Part shown: positions 1 through 6,953 of the stretch, one piece after another
Layout: each line of letters opens with the position of its first letter
Numbering within the stretch: the stretch's first letter is position 1
NCBI RefSeq assembly: GCF_002770725.1
Contig: NZ_NQVN01000001.1
Location: forward strand, 248,001-312,000
Reading direction: 5' to 3'
Source: Pleomorphomonas carboxyditropha
Lineage (GTDB): Bacteria; Pseudomonadota; Alphaproteobacteria; Rhizobiales; Pleomorphomonadaceae
DNA: 64,000 nucleotides
The notes under the pieces: generated by a model
The model's database searches: none
What the model was told of the DNA's origin: nothing
What the model saw: the letters and a program-made list of their open reading frames with translations, nothing else
Made by a program: the position numbers and the translations under genes

Positions 1-833
1 AATACGGCAAGATGCGGCTGTGGGGCTCGGCGTCGTTCATTCTCGGCAATATCGTCGGCGGCTATGCCATGGAGCATTCCGGGTCGACGGCGGTCTATTT
101 CCTGGTGCTGTTCGGCTTCGCCATCGCCCTTCTGTCCACCGTCGCCATTCCGCCGGCGCCGCCGGCCGCCGCGCCGTCTTCCGCGGCGGCGCTCACCGTG
201 CTGCGCAAGCCGGCCTTCCTGGCCGTGCTGCTCGGCCACGCGGTCAATCAGGCGGGACACGCCGCGCTCTACAGCTTCGGCACCATCCTGTGGCGGGCCA
301 ACGGCTTTTCGGACTTCACCATCGGCATCTTCTGGGCCGTCGGCGTCATCGCCGAGATCATCCTGTTCGCGCTGGCCGGGCGGATGTTCCGCGTCGTGTC
401 GCCGCTGAAGCTGATGGCCGGCGGCGCGGTGATCGGCTGCCTGCGCTGGCTGCTGTTCGCGATGGACCTGCCGCTGTTGCCGACGCTGGCGCTGCAGGTG
501 ATGCACGCCGGCTCCTTCGCGCTCGCCCATATCGGGCTGATGCGCTTCCTGCGCGAGGTGGTGCCGACCGAGCGCGCCGCCTCGGCGCAGGGCACCTTCG
601 TCATCTTCAACGGCCTTGCCATGGCGCTCGGCACGGCGCTGGCCGGCCGGCTGGTGCCGACGCTCGGCTCGGATACCTATGTGGTGATGTCGGTCTTCCC
701 GATCCTCGGGCTGATCATCCTGACGGCGGCCGGCGGCGGCGCCCGGCGTCTGCCGGCCCACGACGCGACGTTCCGCGTCACCGGGGGCGAGGACCTGATG
801 CCGGCGCCGAGCCCGGACGCGCCGGCCCGCTGA
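1..833 (+). CDS. MFS transporter, C-terminal part (5' end outside window)
   Basis: Partial gene; the reading frame is already open at base 3 and no start is visible. The first residues, YGKMRLWGS, match the conserved loop of the MFS_1-like group (HcaT / nucleoside-proton symporter type), which is normally preceded by several more helices, so about a third of the protein lies upstream. The roughly 277 visible codons hold several hydrophobic helices, consistent with a 12-helix inner-membrane secondary transporter. The tail after the last helix is short, polar and Pro/Ala-rich. The substrate cannot be read from the sequence. The stop codon lies 4 nt from the stop of the convergent epimerase gene, with no terminator hairpin between them. 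Confidence 0.85.
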   Translation, partial: YGKMRLWGSASFILGNIVGGYAMEHSGSTAVYFLVLFGFAIALLSTVAIPPAPPAAAPSSAAALTVLRKPAFLAVLLGHAVNQAGHAALYSFGTILWRANGFSDFTIGIFWAVGVIAEIILFALAGRMFRVVSPLKLMAGGAVIGCLRWLLFAMDLPLLPTLALQVMHAGSFALAHIGLMRFLREVVPTERAASAQGTFVIFNGLAMALGTALAGRLVPTLGSDTYVVMSVFPILGLIILTAAGGGARRLPAHDATFRVTGGEDLMPAPSPDAPAR

Positions 834-837
834 GCCA

Positions 838-1818
838 TCAGCCCCAGAGGTCGGGGTAGGGCGGATGGACGATCGAGCCGGAGAACATCAGGCCGGGCAG
901 GCGGTCGCGGGCCAGGAGAAGCGGGCCGTCGATGTCGGCATACTGGGCGCGCTGGGCGGCGACGAAGGCCGGCGCCATGGCGAGCGAGCTCGAAACCATG
1001 CAGCCGACCATGACGATCAGCCCTTCCTCCTCGGCGGCGGCGATCATCTCCAGCGCCTCGGTGAGGCCGCCTGTCTTGTCGAGCTTGACGTTGACGGCGT
1101 CGTAGCGGCCGACCAGCCGCTTGATGTCGGCCGTGGTGTGGGCGCTCTCGTCGGCGCACACCGGCACCGGCCGCTTGGCCTCGTCGAGATAGTCGTCGGC
1201 GTCGGCCGGCAGCGGCTGCTCGATCATGGCGACGCCGAGCTCGATGCAGGCCTCCATCATCTCGGGGAACATCTCCGGCGTCCAGCCCTCGTTGGCGTCG
1301 ACGATGATGCGGCTCCGCGGCGCGGCCCGGCGGATGGCGACCAGGCGGTCGCGGCCGCCGTCGCCGCCGAGCTTCACCTTCAGCGTCGGCCGGTCGCTGG
1401 CCGACTTCGCCGCGGCGGCCATGGCGTCGACGCTGTCGAGCGAAATGGTGAAGGCGGTGTTCACCGGCTCGAGCGGCGGCAGGCCCAGAAGGTGGGCGAC
1501 GCCGCGATGGGTCGCCTTGGCTTCGAGGTCGATCAGCGCGCAGTCGAGCGCGTTGCGGGCGGCGCCTGGCGCCAGAATGTCGCGCAGGGCGAAGCGGTCG
1601 CCGCCCTTTTCGATGAAGGCGCGGGCGCTCTCGATCTGGGCGAGGACGCTTTCGACCGATTCCCCGTAGTGGGCGTAGGGAACGCCTTCGCCCCGCCCCG
1701 ACACGGCGCCTTCGCTTATGGTGGCCACCACCACGACCGCCTCCGTCTTGGAGCCGCGCGAGATGGTGAAGGTGCCGGCGATGGGAAAGCTGTCGACGGT
1801 TATGCTGAGCTTACGCAA
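838..1818 (-). CDS. dgcA: Dipeptide epimerase / N-acetyl-D-Glu racemase (enolase superfamily)
   Basis: Enolase-superfamily enzyme of the muconate-lactonizing subgroup, expected to remove and re-add an alpha proton of an amino-acid or dipeptide substrate. The active-site pieces occur in order: LKVKL (KxK base), VDANEGW, the metal ligands in MIEQPLP and CADES, and the second base in NVKLDKTGG. The N-terminal FTISRGSKTEAVVV is typical of the L-Ala-D/L-Glu epimerase / DgcA branch. The frame extends upstream without homology. I chose TTG at 1818 because GAGG sits 7 nt before it and the 326-residue product fits the family. DgcA-type genes often pair with dgcN, which is not adjacent here, so the exact substrate (Ala-Glu or N-acetyl-Glu) is inferred. 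Confidence 0.82.
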   Translation of the reverse strand: MRKLSITVDSFPIAGTFTISRGSKTEAVVVVATISEGAVSGRGEGVPYAHYGESVESVLAQIESARAFIEKGGDRFALRDILAPGAARNALDCALIDLEAKATHRGVAHLLGLPPLEPVNTAFTISLDSVDAMAAAAKSASDRPTLKVKLGGDGGRDRLVAIRRAAPRSRIIVDANEGWTPEMFPEMMEACIELGVAMIEQPLPADADDYLDEAKRPVPVCADESAHTTADIKRLVGRYDAVNVKLDKTGGLTEALEMIAAAEEEGLIVMVGCMVSSSLAMAPAFVAAQRAQYADIDGPLLLARDRLPGLMFSGSIVHPPYPDLWG

Positions 1819-2300
1819 GGCGACCTCACATTGATTTCCGCGCGGGGCAGAGCGGCTTCGGCCGAAGCCGCCGGCGATCGGCCGGAAAACGCCACATCGT
1901 GGGGACCGAACAACTGTCTGTTTCGGTCCATTTTGTCCATCAGGTGCTCCACGGACGCCGGCTTGGCGCGGCCCGGGTAGCAACCAGAGTAAAGACATCA
2001 GGGCGAAATGGGAATCGTTAAAGGGGCATCGCTATGTCGAAACCCCTATCTTTGGTCTAAGGCGCCCGCCGATCCGGCGGAACCGGGCCGGCCCACAGGC
2101 GGTTCCAGGCGGACGGTTCGCGGCGCTCGCCTGGCGGCCCGGCGGGGCGCTCCGTGTCGCCGACGCCATCGCGCACCATCTTCGTCTTCCGGGAACGGCA
2201 TGGATCGCGGTTCGAGGCTGGCGCCGGCGGGCGAGGCTGATGTATCCTGCGCGGGGTCGCGGCGTTTCCGCGCGTGGCGAGATGTTCGAGGAGTGTTGGC
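1819..2300. other. Divergent intergenic region, no gene seen
   Basis: About 480 bp separate the divergent epimerase and Mla-type operon starts. It should hold both promoters, but I see no convincing promoter motif. A short open frame at 2008-2334 has no recognisable protein features and overlaps the start of the permease gene, so it is not called. GAGGAG at 2288-2293 is the ribosome site of the permease gene. Confidence 0.5.
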
Positions 2301-3416
2301 GTGGGGTCGGCTGAGGGGGCGCGGGACGATGTGACGGTGCTCGGCATTGCCGGCGACTGGACGGTGGAAACCGTCGGCGCGGTGCTGCCCGCCGTCGCCG
2401 GAAAAGTGGCGCCCGGCCGGCATCTGGTGTTCGACGGCAGCGAGCTCGGACGGCTCGACACCGCCGGTGCCTGGGCGCTGATCGGCCTGATGCGGCAGCA
2501 GGACAAGGCCGGCGGCTCGACTGAGCTGAAGGACTTCCCCAAGCCGGCGGCGTCGCTGATCGCCGAAATCGATCCGCTCGGCCGCGACGAGCTGCCCGAG
2601 CCGCCGCGCGTCAATCCTGTGACCTGGACGCTGGAGGAGATCGGGCGCGGGGCGGCGGCCATCATCGACGATGGCTATTCGGTGCTCGCCACGCTGGGCG
2701 AGTCGGCGACGACGTTCCTCGACATGCTGCTGTGGCGCCGGCGCATGCGCTGGGCGGCCCTGTTCAACAACATCGGCCGGGCTGCCATCCAGGCGGTGCC
2801 GATCATCGCCCTGATGAGCCTTCTGGTCGGCATGATCATCGCCCAGCAGGGCAGCTTCTACCTGTCCAGCTACGGCGCCGACGTGCTGGTGGTGGATATG
2901 GTCGGCGTGCTGACCTGCCGCGAGCTGGGCGTGCTGCTCACGGCTATCATGATCGCCGGCCGCTCGGGCGCCGCCTACACCGCCGAGCTCGGCTCGATGA
3001 AGATGCGCGAGGAGATCGACGCGCTGAAGGTGCTCGGCCTGTCGCCGGTGGAGGTGCTGGTGCTGCCGCGCCTCCTGGCGCTGATTATCGCGCTGCCAAT
3101 CCTGACGCTGGTCTCCGACCTGGCGGCGCTGGCGGGCGCCTGGATCGTCGGCCTCTACTATATCGGCATCCCCACGGACGTGTTCCTCGATCGCCTCAAG
3201 GCGGCGCTGACGGTCACCTATGTGCTGATCGGCCTCGCCAAGGCGCCGTTCATGGCGGCGATCATCGGCCTCATTGCCGCCATCGAGGGCATGAAGGTGA
3301 AGGGATCGGCCGAGTCGCTCGGCGAGCACACCACGGCGGCGGTGGTGAAGGCCATCTTCATGGTGGTGGTTACCGACGGCATCTTCGCCATGATCTTCGC
3401 GACGATCGGAATCTGA
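2301..3416 (+). CDS. MlaE-family permease with N-terminal STAS-like domain
   Basis: Inner-membrane permease of an MCE/Mla-type phospholipid transporter. Residues 1-120 form a soluble STAS-like domain (VTVLGIAGDW, then LGRLDTAGAWALIGL). Residues about 150-371 are the MlaE/YrbE permease with 5-6 helices and the hallmark ELGVLLTAIMIAGRSGAA and EEIDALKVLGLSP. In E. coli the STAS protein MlaB is separate; here it appears fused to the permease, an arrangement known for this family in alphaproteobacteria. Start: GTG at 2301, with GAGGAG 7 nt upstream; an in-frame GTG at 2274 is also possible. It is the first gene of a four-gene operon, and the ATPase gene starts 3 nt after its stop. Confidence 0.9.
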   Translation: MGSAEGARDDVTVLGIAGDWTVETVGAVLPAVAGKVAPGRHLVFDGSELGRLDTAGAWALIGLMRQQDKAGGSTELKDFPKPAASLIAEIDPLGRDELPEPPRVNPVTWTLEEIGRGAAAIIDDGYSVLATLGESATTFLDMLLWRRRMRWAALFNNIGRAAIQAVPIIALMSLLVGMIIAQQGSFYLSSYGADVLVVDMVGVLTCRELGVLLTAIMIAGRSGAAYTAELGSMKMREEIDALKVLGLSPVEVLVLPRLLALIIALPILTLVSDLAALAGAWIVGLYYIGIPTDVFLDRLKAALTVTYVLIGLAKAPFMAAIIGLIAAIEGMKVKGSAESLGEHTTAAVVKAIFMVVVTDGIFAMIFATIGI

Positions 3417-3419
3417 CGA

Positions 3420-4214
3420 ATGACGGACGAGACGGCGCGGCAGGACGGGCGGGAACGGGAGGCGGTGATCGCCGCGCGCGGCCTCGTGGTGGGCTTTTCC
3501 GGCGAGCCTATCCTCGAGGGGCTCGACATCGACGTCTGGCGCGGCGAGATTCTCGGCGTCGTCGGCGGTTCCGGTACCGGCAAGTCGGTGCTGCTCAGGA
3601 CGCTCATCGGCCTCACCGCCCGCTCGGCCGGCACCATCGAGGTGTTCGGCAGGGATTTCGACCGCATCTCGGGCGAGGAGCGGCAGCATATCGGCCGCCG
3701 CTGGGGCGTGCTGTTCCAGCAGGGCGCGCTGTTCTCCTCGCTCACCGTGCTGCAGAACGTGGCGGTGCCGTTACGCGAGCACATGCGCCTCTCCGACGAC
3801 CTCGCCGACCAGCTCGCCCGGCTGAAGATCGAAATGGCCGGCCTGCCGGCCGACGCCTGCGGCAAGTATCCGGCCGAGCTTTCCGGCGGCATGATCAAGC
3901 GCGCGGCGCTGGCGCGGGCGCTGGCGCTCGACCCCGACATCGTGTTCCTCGACGAGCCGACGGCGGGGCTCGACCCGATCGGCGCCGCCGAATTCGACCA
4001 GTTGATCCTGAGACTGCGTGACACGCTGGGCCTGACCGTGTTCATGGTGACACACGACCTCGACAGCCTCGTCACCATCACCGACCGTATCGCCGTGCTG
4101 GGCAACCGTCGCGTCCTCGTCGATGGTACATTCGCCGAGCTCAAGACTTTCGACCACCCGTGGGTGCGCGCCTACTTCAACGGCCCGCGCGCCGAGCACT
4201 TCACCTTCGGATAG
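3420..4214 (+). CDS. MlaF-type ABC transporter ATP-binding protein
   Basis: Cytoplasmic ATPase that should power the MlaE-type permease encoded 3 nt upstream. All ABC motifs are visible: Walker A GGSGTGKS, the Q-loop in LFQQGALFSSL, signature LSGGM, Walker B IVFLDEPTAGLDP, and the switch histidine in VTHDL. LFQQGALF is characteristic of the MlaF/Ttg2A branch rather than nutrient importers. The length of 264 residues is normal. The MCE gene follows after 8 nt, so translation is probably coupled. Direction of lipid movement cannot be told from the sequence. Confidence 0.93.
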   Translation: MTDETARQDGREREAVIAARGLVVGFSGEPILEGLDIDVWRGEILGVVGGSGTGKSVLLRTLIGLTARSAGTIEVFGRDFDRISGEERQHIGRRWGVLFQQGALFSSLTVLQNVAVPLREHMRLSDDLADQLARLKIEMAGLPADACGKYPAELSGGMIKRAALARALALDPDIVFLDEPTAGLDPIGAAEFDQLILRLRDTLGLTVFMVTHDLDSLVTITDRIAVLGNRRVLVDGTFAELKTFDHPWVRAYFNGPRAEHFTFG

Positions 4215-4222
4215 GAAACGCC

Positions 4223-5875
4223 ATGGAATCTCGGGCCAACTATGCGGTGATCGGCGCCTTCGTCCTGGTCATGCTGACGATCGGCCTGGTGTTCCTCGGC
4301 TGGCTCAGCAACATCGGCCAGAACCAGCAGCAGGCCGAGGTGCGCGTGGTGTTCTCCGGCGCGGTGACCGGCCTTTCGACCGGCTCGGCCGTGCTGTTCA
4401 ACGGCATCAAGATCGGCGAGGTGCGCAATCTCCGGCTCGACGAGAAGGACCCGCGCACCGTCATCGCCATCATCCGCGTCAATCGCGACGTGCCGATCAA
4501 GACCGACACCCGCGCCACGCTGTCCTATCAGGGGCTCACCGGCGCCGCGACCTTGCAGCTCGAAGGCGGCTCGCGCAACGCGCCGGGGCTGTTCGACGCG
4601 GCGACCGACGGCATGCCGACCATGCCGGCGGATATCTCGCCCTTCCAGGACATTCTCGAAAGCGCCCGCAACGTGCTGGTCAGGGCCGACAGCGCCATGG
4701 CGGCGATCGACGACTTCATCACCGAAAACGGCCCGGCCTTCAACCGCACCGTCAATAACGTCGAGAAGTTCTCGGCTGCGCTCGCCGACAATTCCGACGG
4801 CATCTCCAAGGCCATGGCCTCGATCTCGTCGGCCGCCGAGTCCATCGGCGACATCTCGCGCGACCTCAAGGACGCGGCGGCGCAGGTGACGCGCATCCTC
4901 AACGCGGTGGATCCCCAACGGGTGACCGAGATCACCGAACGGCTGACCGAGTCCTCGGAGCGGCTCACCGCCGTGCTGGAGCGCGCCAAGGTCATTGCCG
5001 ACGGCATCGATCCGGCGGCGGTGAACAGCGTCGTCCAGAACGTCGCCGACGCGGCGCGGACGCTCGACGAGACGGTGGGGCAGGCGAAGGCCATCCTGGG
5101 GGCGGTCGATCCCGAGGAGGTCGACCGGCTGGTGGCAAGCGTCACCGCCACCTCCGACGAGCTGCGCGCCACCGCCAACCGGGCCGACGCGGTGTTGGCG
5201 TCCGTCGATACCGAGAAGGTGCGGTCGGTGATCGCGGCGGTGGATACCGCCTCGCAGAACATCGCGGCGGCGTCGGGCTCGCTCGGCATGGTGGTCGAGG
5301 ATGCCCGCCAGACGCTCGGCGCGGCGCGGGGCGTCGTCGAGGCGGTCGATCCGGCCAAGGTGCGCTCCACGGTCACCGACGTCAGCGACTTCGCGGCGAT
5401 GCTGAAGGGCTACAAGCCGCAGCTCGACGCCATCATGGCCGATGTCAATCGCGCCTCGACCAGCCTTGCCGACCTGGGCCAGACCATCGACGAGCGCCGG
5501 CCGGACGTCGACCGCATCATCCGCGACACGCGCACGCTGGCCGAGCAGCTCAACGGCATCGCGGCGCGCGCCGACGGCGTCCTGCAGAAGGTCGACGGCT
5601 ACGTGACCGGCGACGGCCAGGGCCTGGTCGCCGAGGCGACGGCGGCGGCCAAGTCGATCCGCGAGGTGGCCGACAAGCTCAACGGCGCGGTCGGGCCGAT
5701 CACCGACAACGTCTCGAAATTCTCGAGCCGGGGGCTCGACAGCGTGGTGGCGCTGGCCGAGCAGGGGCGGCAGGCGCTGGCGAGGCTTGACCGGGTGCTG
5801 CAAGGCGTTGAAAAGAATCCCCAGCAGTTCATCTTCGGCGGGCAGGGGGTGCCCGAATACGCGCCGCGCCGCTAA
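4223..5875 (+). CDS. MlaD/MCE-domain protein with long helical repeat tail
   Basis: Periplasmic, inner-membrane-anchored MCE protein, the lipid-binding partner of the permease. One N-terminal membrane helix (about residues 8-28, AVIGAFVLVMLTIGLVFLG) is followed by one MCE domain (about 38-115, with GLSTGSAVLFNGIKIGEV and TLSYQGLTGAATLQLEGG). The remaining 430 residues are helical, with an (I/V)D(P/T)xxV signature at residues 229, 262, 295 and 328, exactly 33 residues apart, and again at 375. This fits a long helical tube or needle. At 550 residues it is far longer than E. coli MlaD (183). Start ATG 4223 has GGAAA just upstream and opens the MCE helix directly. Confidence 0.9.
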   Translation: MESRANYAVIGAFVLVMLTIGLVFLGWLSNIGQNQQQAEVRVVFSGAVTGLSTGSAVLFNGIKIGEVRNLRLDEKDPRTVIAIIRVNRDVPIKTDTRATLSYQGLTGAATLQLEGGSRNAPGLFDAATDGMPTMPADISPFQDILESARNVLVRADSAMAAIDDFITENGPAFNRTVNNVEKFSAALADNSDGISKAMASISSAAESIGDISRDLKDAAAQVTRILNAVDPQRVTEITERLTESSERLTAVLERAKVIADGIDPAAVNSVVQNVADAARTLDETVGQAKAILGAVDPEEVDRLVASVTATSDELRATANRADAVLASVDTEKVRSVIAAVDTASQNIAAASGSLGMVVEDARQTLGAARGVVEAVDPAKVRSTVTDVSDFAAMLKGYKPQLDAIMADVNRASTSLADLGQTIDERRPDVDRIIRDTRTLAEQLNGIAARADGVLQKVDGYVTGDGQGLVAEATAAAKSIREVADKLNGAVGPITDNVSKFSSRGLDSVVALAEQGRQALARLDRVLQGVEKNPQQFIFGGQGVPEYAPRR

Positions 5876-5920
5876 AGCCGAGGCAATGGCCGGAAACGGC
5901 TTTTGCTCCGGCTCGTTGTG

Positions 5921-6029
5921 TTCACGTATCCGCGTTGTCCGAAAAGCCTGCAACTTTTCGGGCGGATGTAGGGTCTCTGGTTTCACGCATCCGCGTTGTC
6001 CGAAAGGTCTGCAACTTTTCGGGCGGATG
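5921..6029. repeat. Two direct copies of a 48-nt hairpin repeat
   Basis: Copies at 5921-5968 and 5982-6029, about 90% identical and spaced 61 nt start to start. Each contains a hairpin CCGAAAAG / CTTTTCGG with a 7-nt loop (second copy CCGAAAGG) between ATCCGCGTTGT and GGCGGATG. They lie between the MCE gene and the lipoprotein gene. The same core arms occur in the palindrome at 37567-37611, so this is an interspersed REP-like family rather than a local terminator. There is no T-tract, so readthrough into the lipoprotein gene is plausible. Confidence 0.75.
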
Positions 6030-6041
6030 CTTTAGGAGGCG

Positions 6042-6665
6042 ATGTTGGTATCTGTTCATCCGGGCCGGCGGACGGCCTCTCTGGCGGCGTTCCTCCTCGC
6101 GCTCACCCTTGCGGGCTGTTCGACGCTCGGCCTCGGGTCGCCACCCAAGCCGGACGCCATCTTCGACCTCGCGGTTCCCACGGCCTTCGATGGCGCGACC
6201 AGGCGCTCCTCGGCGCAGATCCTGGTGCCGCTGCCGAACGCCAGCGACGCGCTGTCGACCGGGCGCATCGCCGTGCGCGCCGCCGGCGGGTCGATCTCCT
6301 ACCTGCCGGGCGTCTCCTGGTCCGACCAGCTGCCGCCGCTGATCCAGACGATCATGGTGCGCGCCTTCGAGAACTCCGGCCGCGTCCGGGCGGTCGGCAA
6401 GCCGGGCGAGAGTCTCGCTATCGACGACCAGGTGATCGTCGACATCCGCGCCTTCGAGCTGGATGTCACCGGTTCGCCTACGGCGCACGTCACGCTCGGC
6501 GTCAAGCTGCTCGACGAACGTAACGGCAAGGTGCGGGCGAGCCGCGTGTTCGACGTCAGCCGGCCCGCGGCGTCCGACCGGCCGAAGGACGCCATCGCGG
6601 CGATCGACCAGGCCGCCTCGGCGGCGGTGGCCGAAGTGGTGAGCTGGACGGCGTCGGCGCTGTAG
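6042..6665 (+). CDS. ABC-type transport auxiliary lipoprotein (PqiC / ABC_trans_aux-like)
   Basis: Predicted lipoprotein closing the MCE operon. A signal sequence ends in the lipobox LTLAGC (Cys about residue 24), and a roughly 180-residue soluble domain follows with FDLAVPTAF, IAVRAAGGSISYLPGVSW and GVKLLDERNGKVRASRVFD, the pattern of the DUF330/PqiC family that accompanies MCE transporters. The family is thought to tether or cap MCE assemblies at the outer membrane. The length of 207 residues is typical. The start is slightly ambiguous: ATG 6042 is only 2 nt from AGGAGG (6034-6039), while the next codon, TTG 6045, has better spacing. Confidence 0.85.
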   Translation: MLVSVHPGRRTASLAAFLLALTLAGCSTLGLGSPPKPDAIFDLAVPTAFDGATRRSSAQILVPLPNASDALSTGRIAVRAAGGSISYLPGVSWSDQLPPLIQTIMVRAFENSGRVRAVGKPGESLAIDDQVIVDIRAFELDVTGSPTAHVTLGVKLLDERNGKVRASRVFDVSRPAASDRPKDAIAAIDQAASAAVAEVVSWTASAL

Positions 6666-6728
6666 GCGGCGGGGTGCTGTGACCGGCGCCCGGCGGCTGT
6701 TTTGCCACTCAAGGCCTTCGGCCTCACT

Positions 6729-6861
6729 CCTCTCTCCAACTCTCCCCCACAAGGGGGGAGAGGGCTCGTCGAGCTGAAAGGTGCACCTTTCCAGGGCAAT
6801 AGGTTCTGATCGGAACCAAGCCGTGCCCTCTCCCCCCTTGTGGGGGAGAGTTGGAGAGAGG
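6729..6861. repeat. 133-bp foldback element with perfect 37-nt inverted arms
   Basis: Arms 6729-6765 and 6825-6861 are perfect reverse complements of 37 nt, rich in CTCTCC and CCCCCAC-AAGGGGGG, with a 59-nt spacer. Near the centre lies a separate 16-nt perfect palindrome, GAAAGGTGCACCTTTC (6776-6791). There is no coding capacity. It sits between the convergent ends of the lipoprotein gene and gpr. The arms resemble short palindromic interspersed elements common in alphaproteobacterial genomes; mobility is inferred only from symmetry. Confidence 0.75.
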
Positions 6862-6902
6862 GGTGAACACGACGACAGAAACAACCCTCGTCATTCCAAC
6901 GA

Positions 6903-6928
6903 AAAAGGGCGCCGCGTGGCGCCCTTTT
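6903..6928. terminator. Bidirectional rho-independent terminator
   Basis: A perfect 11-bp stem, AAAAGGGCGCC / GGCGCCCTTTT with loop GCGT, is flanked by an A-tract on one side and a T-tract on the other. It can therefore terminate both the MCE operon and the convergent gpr gene, whose stop is 26 nt away. Confidence 0.85.
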
Positions 6929-6953
6929 CTGTGATTGTCGGTATCGGTCAGGC

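Noticed and set aside
2008-2334. Plus-strand open frame in the epimerase-permease gap
   Set aside because: Arg/Gly-rich with no domain; it overlaps the permease start and its ribosome site.
2046-3689. Minus-strand open frame opposite the permease and ATPase genes
   Set aside because: Low-complexity antisense shadow; the plus strand encodes canonical MlaE/MlaF motifs.
4172-5986. Minus-strand open frame of about 600 codons opposite the MCE gene
   Set aside because: The plus frame has a clear MCE domain and operon fit; the antisense frame is His/Arg/Gly rich without features.
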